Shown here piece by piece: positions 11,473 to 24,013 of a stretch of DNA of 64,000 bases. The notes below the pieces were generated by a model that was given only the letters and a program-made list of their open reading frames with translations, made no database searches and had not been told where the DNA came from. The stretch comes from Saccharum officinarum (taxonomy: Eukaryota > Streptophyta > Magnoliopsida > Poales > Poaceae), in contig CM036215.1 of assembly GCA_020631735.1 (NCBI GenBank), positions 17,820,346-17,884,345 of the forward strand. The letters run 5' to 3'. A program made the position numbers and the translations under genes. Position 1 is the stretch's first letter; each line of letters starts with the position of its first letter.

Positions 11473-14400
11473 ATGCTCCACGGCGTCAGGTTCCTGTGCT
11501 CCGCCGTCGCCGCCTTGGCCCGCCTCGCGCACGCGCTCATCATCCGCAGCAGCCTCCTCCGCCTCATGCCCCTCTGCTCCCCGACGTCCGCGCCATGGCA
11601 GCAGCCGGCGAGGGCGGCGGCGCCCTGCAAGAAGGCGCTGATGGCCCTCGATGACGCCAAGGACCCGCTGCAGGCGCTTTCGTCGTCGGCGCAGGCACCG
11701 GCGGTCGTCGTTGTTCCGGCGCTCAAGCAGCAGCAGCAGACGGGCGAGAGAGTCGCGGAGAAGAAGATGGCGGCTTCCAAGGCGGCGAGGGGAAGAAGGC
11801 CGCCCAGGCTGGCCATACCGGCGCCCATGGCCTGCGCTCCCGGGGTTGACCCGTTCGGCGCGGTGGCCGACCTGGAGGCAGAGGTGGCCACCGAGCTGGA
11901 AGTGCAGGGCGAGGGGTTCTGCCTGGCCAGCAGGAGAGGGGTCAGGCACGCCATGGAGGATGGCTATGGGGTCATCACTGATCACACCGTCCAAGGAGCC
12001 TCCCAATTGGTACGCACGTCTTATATTATCACCTCCATATTGCTAATTTGTTATGAAGCTCAATGCAACTATGTTCTGAGGATGGGGATACTAACCTACT
12101 ACCTAGGTGTTCTAGATGGTGTAATTTTTTCCCAAATGAAAAAAATCAGGTAAGAATCTGGATTAATGCATGATGAACAATGAGACGGTGCAGAAATCTA
12201 CATTTTATGGATAAATGTTCATAACTAGTGCTTAATTCCGCGATCATGTAAAAAATCAAAATCACTTTTGAACCTCATAATAGACTTCATTGGCCTAGAG
12301 ACATCAAATAAAATGCTTTTTTTTTGCGATGTGCTACATTGAGGAAGAAGACATCTCGCAATAAGCGAGAGAGGGAGAAGAATTGAAGTTGCCCATCAAA
12401 TGAAATCGAAGGACCGAACAGATATGGTTACATTGTTCAAATATGTTTGATGATGAATCATAATACTCTCTCCTCCCAAATATTTTCTTGTACAAATTAA
12501 ATGGATCGATAGATATGTATGTGAAACTAAGTACACTAAACTATATATGTATTGCTAAATGGGTAGAGTTACTAGCCTGTCTTTGAAAAAGCAAAATTAA
12601 ATGCTTACAAACTATGATCTCCAAGTGAATTTGATCTTTGTGCAACCATTTCGGAATTGTAATACAAAAAAATACTCACATAAGTGCATACCACTCTATT
12701 ATACTCTCTCTATTCCGAATTATAAGATGTTTCAGCTTTTCTAGATATACAGTTAAAACCAAGTGGAATGGCATTATTTTTGTTAAAAAAATCAGCATGG
12801 AATCTTAACTCTTAGCTTCTCACCGATAACCCTTTTGTATTCTTATTATGCAAGCAACGCACGTAGCTAGTACTCTGTAGTTGTTTAAGAAAGTATTGAC
12901 GAAGCGAGAACCAGTCCATTGCTTAGCTGCGAAACTTCCAAAAGGCTTGTTCAGTTGAAAAAAAATTTGCAAAATGATCCTGTAGCACGTTTCATTGTTA
13001 TTTGATAATTAGTGTCCAATCATGGTCTAATTAGACTTAAAAAATTCGTCTCGTCCATTTCGTCTAAACTGTATAATTAGTTTTATTTTGTATCTATATT
13101 TAATGCTTCATGCATGTGTCTAAACATTCGATGTGACGGAAAATCTGAAAAATTTTGTAAAATTTTCTGGGATCTAAACCGGCCCCTAGAATGTATTTCC
13201 CCCCTCTCTCTCTCAAGCTAGAGAAGTTATGGGCACATGACTTTGTTGGTCAAAAGGCAGCAACATTCCCCCTTTCAAAGAAAAAAAGGAAGCATTGTAT
13301 TTAAGAACTGTACTAGCTAAATCCGTTCATTTATTTCGTCAAATATGTAACATGAGTATATTCAACAGACAATCATAAATTTGCGTCCTTGTTTTTCCTG
13401 TGCAGGCGTTCTACGGTGTGTACGACGGGCACGGTGGCCGGGCGGCCGTGGATTTCGTTGCCGACAAGCTGGGCAAGAACGTCGTCGCCGCACTCGCCGC
13501 CTCGACCACGGCGAGGCAGCACCAGCAGCAGGAGCCGGAGCTATCGTCGTCGTCGTCGTCCAAAACGAGTGCTGCTGTAGAAGATGAGGCGGAGCAGGAG
13601 CAGGTTGACGCGGTCGTGGCGGCGATCACAGCGGCCTACCTGACGACGGACCGCGAGTTCTTGACCCAGGTAGGCATCATCTACGAATCGCTTACGCTAT
13701 CCGCACTCATGGACCTCTATACTCATTCTCTATATATCCTAGTCAGCAAGATTCTCTTCTCTATACTCAATTCTCCCGCACTCATCCATCCTCTATATCA
13801 TCCTTTATCCATTCTATCCACTGTGGAACCCACTTGTCACTTTATCTAAATATATCCATGTGTGATCTAGTTTTGAAGGATTTATTGAGACGAATTTAAT
13901 GATGCAATCGAAATTTAATTTGGATTTTTTGGTTTGTGAGTTATAGCATTTTTTCCTTTGTTTAGCTAGTGGGGCCCGCCACTGCCCATTATAAAGTAAG
14001 CACTGTACCACTCTAAATATAGAGTGAGAGAAAGAATAGAGTATCGTTTTAGAGTATTCAGTGCAGCAGTTTTTACTTTATATTATACTCTAAAATTTTA
14101 GAGTATCCCTTTATAGTACCCGCTGCAGCTAGTCTTAGCACGCGCAGCATCAGATTCGTGTGTAGCCTATAGGAGTCGTAGCTTGCAAATTGCAATGCAA
14201 GAGCAGCAACTAGAGGCTTTTTTTTGACCGGGTCTGCTGTGCATGCACATTATTGTATTCATGGGTACGGCGGCGTGCATGGTTTGAACGGGTCAAGCCT
14301 TTCTTGCGTGTAGTTGCTGTTTTCAGCTGGACGTTGACCGTTCACGTCGCGATTCCGGTAGCCACGTGTACTCGTGTAGGTAGTGGCAGGTACCAACAGT

Positions 14401-16811
14401 TGGCTTAATCTGCTGCTGCTAGGGATTGATGTGGTGTGCATGGTGTGTGCGTGTGTGATAGGGATTGATGAATGGATGGCTTGGCTTGGCTTGGCAAGCT
14501 GCTGCTTCAGTGCCAGTGCCGTGTGGCTTCTGCTAGCTAGGATGTATGCATGCAGAGGGCGGCCGTCGTTAGTAGAGTAGTACTGTTCACATGCATTGAC
14601 CAAATGACCAGGTCTAGGTCATGCATGCACCTCACCTGCCTGCCGTGCACCCTCGTCGGTACGGCACGGCTACGCGTTCTCAATTCTCATGACTCAAATC
14701 GGAAATTTCCCGGTTCATGTAAAGTACAGTACGTAGCTGATGAGAGTGGTTTTTCCCGCGTCATGGTGTTTGACAATCATATTATTCCTGCTTTCAACGT
14801 TAATGTTTTGTGCATTTGAAAAGTTTAGCTTCCTGCTTTTGTCCAAGCTAGGTGATTATATATGCTTATGCATAGTATTTAGTTCTTATGTTCTTTTTTG
14901 CAAGGAAATATAGTTGTTCTAGTTTATCCTATAACATCGGTCTTGTGTCTTAATCTACACAAATTTTGTATATTGATGGTGCAAGTTAAACTAGTTTTAG
15001 TTAGGGTCCGTTTGGATGACCGGATCAGTTCTGATTCTTATTGGAATCGGAAGAAATGCTACCAAACACTAAATTCGTGAAACGATTTTGCCTCAGAATG
15101 TTTCAATTGTTCCTGCTTTTTTAGACTGGGGCTGGCGAGCGAAACTGATTGAGACTGGTTTCGCTAGATTCCACTTATAGTTTCTCCTATACGCCAGGAA
15201 CGTTATTTTTCTCTAGTTATCCTTTTTAAGAACAACAAGTTAAAATGAGTTGCAATTAAGTTATTTCTTGCCCGCAAAAGGTTTTGTATTTTTTAGCATA
15301 TGTTTATTTATATGATTCTTTATATAAAACATCTTTTTTGAATCAGAATTTAGCCTACCAGACAAATGATTTCATAAAAGTAATTCTGATCCATCACCTG
15401 AAAGGTTTCTTAAGAGAATCTAGACTTAAAGTGTTTCTATGAGAATTTAGATCCCTACCAAACAAATCCTTATATTCGAACTAACAAAAAACAAAGGACA
15501 CAACTCTTTATCGGAGGAAGTACATTACTTGAAATTCTATAACAGTTTAATTTATCACTTCTGATATATTTTAGGTGCCTACTAATGTTTTGTTATTGTT
15601 CAGGTGACATATAATTTTGTCATTGTTTAGAATTGAAAATGTTATGGATTATATCTTGTAAATTAGTATTCTTTTAGTTGTATTTTTGATTGTGTAAAAT
15701 TGTAGTTCGAAAATTTAGGCACGTGAAGTATAGCAACTGCCTTAAATTATTGCAACAAAGCACTGTGAAGCGAATTTCACACACACGAGCAAATTTTGAA
15801 CTTAAGCTTGCACATGAATAGTCTTCCATGAATAGTAGTACTACTAGCAATTGCTAGTAGTAACGTAAATAAATCGAAGTTTAGCTATTGATAAATTTGC
15901 AACTGCTTCATTATATCACTATTACTATTACTAGTAATTTGCATTTGATAATTACTAATCGGCCGGTACTCCTGTGTTATGTGCATGTATATGTGTAGGG
16001 TGTTCGCGGTGGCGCATGCGCGGCGACGGCGCTGGTGAAGGACGGCGAGCTGTTCGTCGCCAACGTGGGCGACTGCCGTGTCGTCCTCGGCAGCTGCAGC
16101 GGCGTCGCGACCGCGCTGACCAGCGACCACACCGCCGCCCGCGAGGATGAGAGGCACCGCATCGAGAGCTCGGTAAGTGGACAATTAATCATGCCTGCAC
16201 TGCACCCAGTGGCGAAGCTAGAGCAAATTAGAGGGGGGTGCACATGGCTTGTGGATGCATATAGATATGTTGTGGGGGTTGCATATATGGTGAAATTTTA
16301 ATCAAATATACCGTTTTTGTCATTTTTGGGGTGCATTACAAGCAACACAGCTTCGCCCCTGACTGCACAAGTGATCCGCTTGCAGAAGCTTCTATTTGCA
16401 GTCACCGAGCCAGCAGTACTGATGAGATTGCGCACGTGCGTGTGGCGTGGCTTTGCAATGCAGGGAGGGTACGTGAGCTGCGGCAGCAGCGGCGTGTGGC
16501 GCGTGCAGGACTGCCTGGCCGTGTCGCGCGCGTTCGGCGACGCGTCCATGAAGGCCTGGGTCACCTGCGAGCCGGAGGTCTCGCGGCGCCGCCTCACCCC
16601 GGACTGCCGCTTCCTCGTCGTCGCGTCCGACGGCCTCTGGAACAAGGTGTCCTGCCAGGAGGCCGTCGACGTCGTCGTCTCCGCCGCCGCGGCGGGAACT
16701 GCATCCTCCGTGGGATCGTGCAAGGAGCTGGTCGCCTTGGCCAGGAACAGAGGGAGCCGGGACGACATCACCGTCATGCTCGTCGATCTGCAGCGATTCA
16801 TTTCACAGTGA
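11473..16811 (+). CDS. Protein phosphatase 2C (PP2C), probable AP2C-like (clade B), four exons
   Basis: A metal-dependent Ser/Thr phosphatase of 440 aa. Exons: 11473-12009, 13406-13669, 15999-16172, 16464-16811; all introns are GT-AG and in phase 0, and the joined frame is open to TGA. PP2C motifs appear in order: [10 protein letters not shown] (about 154-163), [10 protein letters not shown] (181-190), FVANVGDCR in exon 3, [17 protein letters not shown] (D381) and SRDDIT (424-429). Every metal-binding Asp I expect is present, so it should be active. Residues 106-116 ([11 protein letters not shown]) resemble the kinase-interaction motif by which AP2C phosphatases dock MAP kinases: basic cluster, then L-x-I. 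That clade assignment is an inference. Residues 1-100 are low-complexity (Ala, Gln), and exon 2 has a Gln/Ser-rich insert at about 214-228. The ATG at 11473 is the first in this frame after the TATA box. Oddity: MEDG where MEDR is common. Confidence 0.9.
12944..13184. mobile_element. Abundant panicoid MITE-like repeat, copy 1 (PP2C intron 1)
   Basis: About 241 bp begins GGCTTGTTCAGTTG and ends CTAAACCGGCC, with conserved inner blocks such as TGTAGCAC, TTGTTATTTGATAA, AATTAGACTT, AATTCGTCTCGTC and TTTAATGCTTCATGCATG. A second copy in the same orientation lies at 51919-52160. From memory this family is very common in sorghum and maize introns and gene flanks. It is non-coding. Confidence 0.6.
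13690..14137. mobile_element. MITE-like AT-rich insertion in PP2C intron 2
   Basis: The left edge carries GCTATCCGCACTCATGGAC and the right edge a CCGCTGCAGCTAG block after repeated CTCTAAAATTTTAGAG words, resembling a known grass MITE with CTGCAGCGG-type ends. No target duplication can be fixed, so the boundaries are approximate. Confidence 0.3.
15004..15469. mobile_element. PIF/Harbinger-like MITE in PP2C intron 2
   Basis: It begins GGGTCCGTTTGG and ends CCAAACAAATCC (9 of 12 positions inverted) and is flanked by TTA at 15001-15003 and 15470-15472. At 466 bp with no coding capacity it fits a Tourist-type MITE. Confidence 0.5.
16207..16361. mobile_element. hAT-like MITE in PP2C intron 3
   Basis: A 155-bp element begins CAGTGGCGAAGCT and ends AGCTTCGCCCCTG, inverted at 12 of 13 positions. 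The 8-bp flanks ACTGCACC and ACTGCACA match at 7 of 8, as expected for an 8-bp hAT duplication. It fills about half of the 291-bp intron and ends 102 bp before the exon 4 acceptor. Confidence 0.65.
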
Positions 16812-17679
16812 CAGGACGCGGAGGCCATTTTATATATATCGATCAGCGAAAGAAAACATTCGTACGTGATCAAATGTTCTTTTTTATGTCCTATTTTCCA
16901 TTTTTTCTTTCAGTTTTATTGTTGGATATTGTAGATGATTTTTCCAAGAGATTATATTGTACGTAGTAGTGTAGAGAGGGCTGCCTTCCGAAGAGATTTG
17001 AATTGAAACTCGTCGGAAAGTGCAGATGGAGATTAGCGCGACGTGTGAAATAGCAATGATGAGCCTTCGATGAGATGAATTACTATTGCTCTATTATTAT
17101 TGCTAGCAAATATGTCCGTATGTCACATCCGACAAGAAAAACCATCAATCATTTGTAGAAAAATGAGAACCGGAATGATACGTTATGATTTACCCTTTCC
17201 GTAAACTTTTAAATCATTTTTAGGCGACTCCTTTTTATTAGATGCGGCTCTATCAAAATCCGTCTTTATAAATGGTTTCTGAGCTATCCTTCTTCTTGAA
17301 ATCGATTTTTAGAAGCGACTGTATTTTTAGAGGCGTTTCTTATATATGACTTTAATTTTAGAGGTACCAAACCACCAACAAAAATGATATTTTAACCACC
17401 AACAAAAATGATATTTTTAGAGACGGTTTGGCTGACCAGCTACATTTCTAGTGGCGGTTGGCAATTTACCGAGAAAAGGAAATAAAATGGGGAATATTGG
17501 TGGGAAAAATGGAACCGGAAATGGGAGATGTCAAAAATGAAACAAATCGATTAGGAACTTGTCAATAACAGTCTGGAATTGGTAATTAAAACTATGAAGA
17601 ATGATGGACCATAAAGAATATTGATTTTGGAGTAAATGACCACCCACCATACATCAACTTTTATGTCGGTACCATATTA
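16812..17679. other. PP2C 3' flank and a decayed transposon-like repeat
   Basis: The first few hundred bases are presumably the PP2C 3' UTR, though I see no strong poly(A) signal. From about 17190 to 17465 there are repeated words of the type TTTTTAGAGGCGG / AGAGACGGTTTGG and a tandem 28-bp duplication (ACCACCAACAAAAATGATAT, 17382 and 17395-17420), a texture seen in decayed CACTA-type elements. A similar texture recurs at 41390-41660. Confidence 0.35.
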
Positions 17680-18117
17680 GAGCATCTCCAAAAGTTCTGC
17701 AGTGTTTGCCAACTCATAAATTAATATGGGGAGAAAAAAATAAGTCATCTCCAAGAGTTTCTTATATTTCTATCCCAAAAATTTTTTCTCGGCATTTTTT
17801 CCTATGACTCAGTCTCATGTTTTGTATCAGGAACTTTGAATTTGTTTCTGTACGCGTTTGAGCCCTTCCACCAGATCTTTCTCTCTTGCGCTTTTCTCAC
17901 CTGGAACCCTATTTTTCTTCCTTTTTACTAGACGGGCCAGGAAACTCCGGATACACACTCCTAGGCCCCACGCATATATGCGCGATCAGATAGATTTTTG
18001 TGAGGTTGGGAAAGATGGGGAAGGAGGATACCAAATTATTGGAAAGAGTTTTTTTCTTATTTTGCCAAAAAAAAATTAAGGATAGGAAAGCCAGATGGTA
18101 AACTGTTGGAGATGCTC
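17680..18117. mobile_element. PIF/Harbinger-like MITE with TTA duplication
   Basis: It begins GAGCATCTCCAAAAG and ends CTGTTGGAGATGCTC, with a perfect 10-bp terminal core (GAGCATCTCC/GGAGATGCTC). It is flanked by TTA on both sides (17677-17679 and 18118-18120). At 438 bp it is non-coding; the short open frame inside is accidental. Confidence 0.7.
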
Positions 18118-18120
18118 TTA

Positions 18121-21100
18121 ATCCAACAAGTTAAAAAACGTGTAAATAGACGTATAAACTTGTTGAATGCGGCGAGTGGTCACATAACATCTATGCCATT
18201 CAACGTATAGTGAGACCGTGTGACTTGCACTCCGTGATAGCGGTCAATATTGCACTGCAACAGCCAACAGGGTGTCTTGATGCGTTTCATTCGTGGTTTT
18301 ATGACGATCTCTTAAAAGTGAATGCTTTATCGCTAGCTGTGCATAAAAATATCCACATCACTTGCCATGGTGGTAAAGTACGTTGCATGACATACATGTG
18401 AGCGTAGACGACGAATGCATTCGACAATAGTTGATGTACCTGTGCACACATTTTGTAACTTGTTGAGCCAAAGTGATACAACCATGCACACTTTTGTGTG
18501 GTGGGTGCAATTTACTCTATGATTTTGTGATATTTGCCTACAATGCAAGACTTTTTGCCATTCCACTTGGCATATATGCTTATTATATCCATAAAACAAT
18601 AGATCAAAATGTTATATTTTGAATTCTTATAAACCAATTAGAAAAAAACAAAGTCTCGACTTTCGCAAAAGAAAAAAGAAAAAAGAAAGCACGGAATTGC
18701 AAGAAAAAAAACAAATGAAAGAAAGAGCATGCTACTGTATGTGAATGCTATAGCTAGTGGGCCGTGGTCCATGTGCATGCACAGGCCGTCAATTACTCAG
18801 CCTGACTGGACTCGGACACGGCGTGCTGCTGGGCTAGCAGGCCGTGGCCCATCTGCGTGGACATGCCAGCAGAGTTTTTGCACGCTAGAGCGGGAGCCCA
18901 CGCCAAGTGTTCGGCGAGAGAGAGAGACCCTTTTTATCTGCCTTTTGTGGTGATCTAATTTTACTTCTCAAATTTTAAAGATAGGCATTCTACGTATCAT
19001 GCCTCAAAACCATTTAAGTTAGCTCCATGCCGGGTTAGGAGATGTGTTTCAAGGCGATTTCATAATTTTTATGGATATAAGAACTGATACATATTAACAT
19101 ATGCAATAAGGTTTTTCGTTTCTAAGCTTCTATAAAAATTATAAAGATCGAAGAGATGGATTGGGTCACGGAAAACTACTTACAAAATATTTACTTGTGA
19201 AAATATCTCTAGAAGCTTTCAAAAATAATATTCATCCCTAGGGAAATGAGAAAGTATTCAGAAAAAACCTAGAAACTTCCTAAACTATTCTAATTGATGT
19301 TCAAATACGCTTTAAAAATTTTCATGTGAAAATATAAGATGCAACATTAATAAAAGATATATTTTATTTGGTTTTTATGAGAAAACCTATAAATGTATTC
19401 ATGCTGATGCTGGTTGCATTTCATGTTTTTGTTGTCAAAAGTTTCCAACAGATGTTTAGACATTGATTAAAATGGTTTACGAAATTTATGGATTATTCTA
19501 GATATTTTCATATTTTCCTAGAGATAAATCTAGTTTTTGGAAGCTTTTAGAGCTACTTTCACAAGCTCTAAATATTTTATTTGGTTTTTAATGTAGAAAC
19601 CTTATCAAGTATTTACTGGATTTTTTTAGCAATAAAACATAATGACCCCCTCCCCCTCCCATCATAAAACCCGCTTCTAACCTGGTGGGAAGTTAATTGA
19701 AACAATTTTAAGAGTTGAGGAGTCACGATGTCCGGCTTTGGATTTTGAGATGGATAATCAGACCAAACCGACAGTTCTAGAGATAACATGACCTTTTTCC
19801 TCCGGTGAGTTACAAAGTCGGGCATTGATGGCCTGTTTGGTTCGGTTCTTACGAAATTTGTCTGCCCATGTAGCAATATCAGACATGCACAATTGGTTAC
19901 CTATGGTTGGATTGGATCTATTTGTCTAGCCTAGATAGCTTTCCATTAAAAACTGTTTAAAACAAGAATTCCCAAGTTATTAAGTTCCGTTTTTCCCAAT
20001 AGTTTCCTTTTTGTTGTCAAATAATCTTATATCCAAGTTCCTTTTCTTGGGAATAATATGGGTAAAATAATTTTTTATAAGGTATTAGAACTTTCATATA
20101 AGATATAGACATAACTCCAGTAAAACTTTATATTACACTGAAGCTCATATATACTATGGACTATTTTAAAAGGTAAACTCTATATAGGGGTCTATTTGGA
20201 TCCCTAAAATTTGTTTCTTGGATCCAAGTTACTTCTATTTGTAAATTTGTAATGAAAATATTTTAAAACAAATATCAAATTATATATACAATGCATTTTA
20301 AAAGTTTAAACTACAATGCCTAGAGAGAGGAGAGGGATGAATAGGCTAATCACTAATGCTTGACCCTGACTGTCATTTTTTTATTTTGAAAGATATTGAT
20401 CATGAAACCTAAAACGAACACAATCGAATCTCTTCTCTACACCTAAAAGACCAAAACGTCATCGTCTACTCGGTGATACAAGTCCCGATCCTTGCTGATA
20501 TATCTGTGTCCGATACGAATCATCCTGCACTCGGAGCTCACGCGTTCGTATCCTATCTGGTCCCAATATAAAGACCGGATCAGGTGTCCGCGTCCAATAC
20601 GAAGTCCTTATAGCTCATACATCCGTGTTCGAATATTGGAGATCCTTATAGTAGCAAAGATGTTGTGGTTGTGTTTCTATAATCAATTTGATTCCCTTGG
20701 CCTATTTGAGAAGCCTAAGAAAAGTTTGCTTAGATATATGGAAAAAATAAAGACTCTGTAAAGATCTGTATAATTTTTCTGGTGGAATTCACGGACATTA
20801 GACCTAGTCTTTTTTTTCTTCTTAGATAACTGCAACAACGCGCGGGAATGGAATCCTTTTTAATTGTGTACATAGAGATCACAAATTTTCCTCCGCATTC
20901 TTATTTTAATTATTATGGTATCTCAGAACCAAATATACGTTTCACCGGTGTCCATGCTCAAGAGAACTACTCAAGATCAAATATCTAACTTCTTTTAATC
21001 TTTTAGAAATATTTAAAAAATGTGCACAATATTTCTTCCGGCAAGTTAGTTTGCTTGCATGGAATACTCAACAAGGAGCCGGTCTCGCCAATGCCAGGTC

Positions 21101-21529
21101 TGGCCATGTTCGTGCCACCTCATCGCGTTTTAAAGTGCCCGAGGGTCGGCGTGGTAGAACTAGACGCCGATGCACGAGGATTGGCGTGGAATAACCTCAT
21201 GCTGAGGTCTGGCAGGGACATGCCACGTTGGCACTGACTTGGCAAGCTTTGGCGTAACCTGACATAACACCAATACCAAGACCTCCGTGTTTTATCATTT
21301 AACGCTGAGCTTTGGGTCCATTTTTGAAAAACGTTTTTAGAGGAATCTATTTGTAGAAATAGTTTTTAGAAAAGACTAAAATGCAAAATTTTCACCCCTT
21401 AGCTAATGATAATTACTGCATCCTTGGTGTTGCTACTGGTGGTGATATATAAGCCAAAGGCCCATGTCGATCCGAGTCAGCGACATAAGCAAATCCTTGG
21501 AAACTTATTACCTATACGCTATGGAACGA
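18121..21529. other. Intergenic stretch without a recognisable gene
   Basis: About 3.4 kb of mostly AT-rich sequence. A GC-richer patch at 18755-18930 repeats a GGCCGTGGCCCAT-like phrase, and another at 21030-21240 repeats a CCAGGTCTGGC-like phrase; both look like transposon debris. No open frame has a known domain or a plausible splice structure, and I see no element boundary. Confidence 0.5.
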
Positions 21530-22763
21530 TGTAACACCCTAAAATTTGCCTCTTCCAATATAATTAAATTGATTTAATTATGTATTTTGTGCACATTTAA
21601 ACCTAGGGAAAATACTAATTTTTTTTTTCAAAATTAAAATTCATCATAAGTCTAGCAACATGTTTATGCATTCACGCTGGTGCATTGAGGTTTTGTAGTG
21701 AGTGGTCTTTGCCAAAATTCAAAACAAATTTGAAATGGTTTTGCAAACTAGTTTTGTAATAAAAAAAAGGAGTTTCTTTTATCTCTCCCTCTCTGCTCAG
21801 CGCGCAGCCCACCTTCCTCCCTCCTCCTGCGACCCCGTTTTCCTCCTCGCGAGGCCCATTCGGGCGGGCAGCCCAAGCGCCAACTGCACGCGCCCTCCCT
21901 TCCTCTCTGGCCCTCACTGCTGATGCGGCCCCACGCTCCAGTCGCTGACGCTCGGGACCCGGCCGTCAGCATCCTGCCACCCTTCTTCCTCCCGTGGCCG
22001 AGCCAGGCTCTGTTCGAAGGAAATCATTTGCCGTCTTCCTTCTTCATCCGATTCAAATCGGCTTGGAATCCCTCCCCTTGCTTTCCTGGCGGCACCCCAG
22101 GGCTATAAATCCGAGCCCACCGCTCCTGTCCACTTCCTTTGAGCCACATCGCAGCCACCACCGCGGCTGGTACCTCTCTCTCTCGTCTTGTAACGTGAGC
22201 ACGAGCTCGCCGTTGAACCTGAGCAGCCAAATCATGCATTGCGACGTCCTTGCACAACCACCATCGTCGCAGAAACCCTCATCGACTTCGCGAGAACCCC
22301 AGCAACCTCACTGTGCCATTCTCTTGGCCATCCACGATCGGAATCGCCACCTTGGAAAACTCCGGCGAGGTCAAGCTCATGCTGGCCATGGATCTCCCGT
22401 TAGGACACACCCCAATGACCCCATCTAACCCTAGCGTCCAAATCTGGATGAACGGCCCAAATGACACATTGACTTCGGTCAATACCGGCCAACAAAGTCA
22501 GCCTCGTCACGTTTTCAATAGAGACCCCTTGTTTTCCCCATATCCTACCTGCAGTTCGTCAGCAGAGTCAAAATCTGATTTTTATTTATTTTTGTTCCAA
22601 AAATCAGATTCACTATTTACAGAATTGCCATCTAGAGCTCATTTTCTTCATACCTTCTCCGTTTTAGATTTCATTTCAGTGATTTTCGTATCTGTGTGAT
22701 CATAGCAACATGTAGATTAGATTTTTAAGCTTTTCAACTTCTTTTTCTACTGATTGGTGTATT

Positions 22764-24013
22764 TGTCGGTGTTCGGACCCACGGGGGTCCTAAACCAACG
22801 AGTAAATGCTGCGTGTCTCTTTCCTGGATGGTGATGCAAGGAGAACACACGGGGGTTTATCCTGGTTCGGGCAAAAGAAGGCCCTACGTCCAGCGGGGGG
22901 AGATGTTTGTATTTCCTTGCACCGAGGTGCTCGTGTAGGGGTTACAAGCATGCGAGAGAGGGTGTCGAGCCCAAGTCTCAAAGAGAAAAGAGGAAAAAGG
23001 TGGTTGCTTGAGATGTCGATCTTCTGTTTTGTGTTTTTCGTTCCGTCTTTTTCCCCTCCGTTGAACCCTGGCCTGCCCTTTTATAGGGTGAGGGGAGGCC
23101 AAGACGACGGGGAGCCTTGAGGTGATGCTTTATCGATTCCTGTTGAGTTGACTGTAGCGACGTGCCTTGGGAATGGCCGGCCATCCCCGGACACCCTGAC
23201 GTTGTGGGAGACAAGATGGCGAAATGACTCAGAGCGCCATGCCATACCGTCCTTTGAACTAAGTCGAGCGTCGGGGCTGGGTCGAGGCCGGGTCGAGGCC
23301 GGATGGATAAGGCCGAATCCCCGATATCGCGGAGAACGGGCCTTGTCTTATCCTCCCTCGAGGGTGATTGATGGTGAACAGTGCGCGGTAAGGTGGGTAT
23401 AGTGACGGGTTTCACCTCCCATCACGGGATGGGCGGTAAAACAGTGAGATCTGACACGGGTATTGTTCCCACGTCGATCCTGACCGCAGCCATGCCGGTA
23501 GGTGATAGTAGGTAACCGCATTGAATGCTATGGCTTTTGTCCTGGGGTAGGCAAAGAAAAGGTGTCGAGGTGCTCGATCCGGGCTCACGCGAGTCAGAGT
23601 TCTCCCCAGCGGGCGGTCGAGCCTCGCGCGGGTCGGAGCGTTGTCGAAGTACCTTGCGGCACGGGATGGGGCGCGGTCGAGGCGCCCCGTCGAGCGGGCC
23701 TCGTACGAGACGGAGCCGGGGCGTGGTCGAGGCGCCCCGTCGAGCGGGCCTCGTACGAGTCGGAGCCGGGGTGCTGTCGAGGCGCCCCGTCGAGCGAGCC
23801 TCGTACGAGTCGGAGCCGGGGTGCTGTCGAGGCGCCCCGTCGAGCAGGCCTCGTACGAGTCGGAGCCGGGGCGCGGTCGAGGCGCCCCGTCGAGCGGGCC
23901 TCGTACGAGACTGGCTGGGTACGCGGTCGAGGTGGGCTATATTTTATTGCGGTTTCGGTCGTGTTAGTTTTTTGGCGATAAGTGCGGGTACCCCCGTACT
24001 GTTGGTACCGACA
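22764..24013 (+). mobile_element. Solo LTR with perfect 5-bp target duplication
   Basis: The element starts TGTCGGTGTTCGG and ends GGTACCGACA (TGTCGG/CCGACA termini). The same five bases, GTATT, flank both ends (22759-22763 and 24014-24018), and no internal domain is present. It is therefore a solo LTR of 1250 bp produced by LTR-LTR recombination. It sits inside the older LTR at 21530-25419. Its 3' half is very GC-rich and carries the tandem array at 23681-23930. Confidence 0.88.
23681..23930 (+). repeat. Five tandem copies of a 50-bp GC-rich unit
   Basis: Units begin GGCGCCCCGTCGAGCGGGCC at 23681, 23731, 23781, 23831 and 23881, an exact 50-bp period with a few substitutions; the last copy diverges after its first 30 bases. 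Because 50 is not a multiple of 3, each reading frame rotates through the same peptides, which explains the overlapping open frames on the plus strand. They are not genes. Confidence 0.92.
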
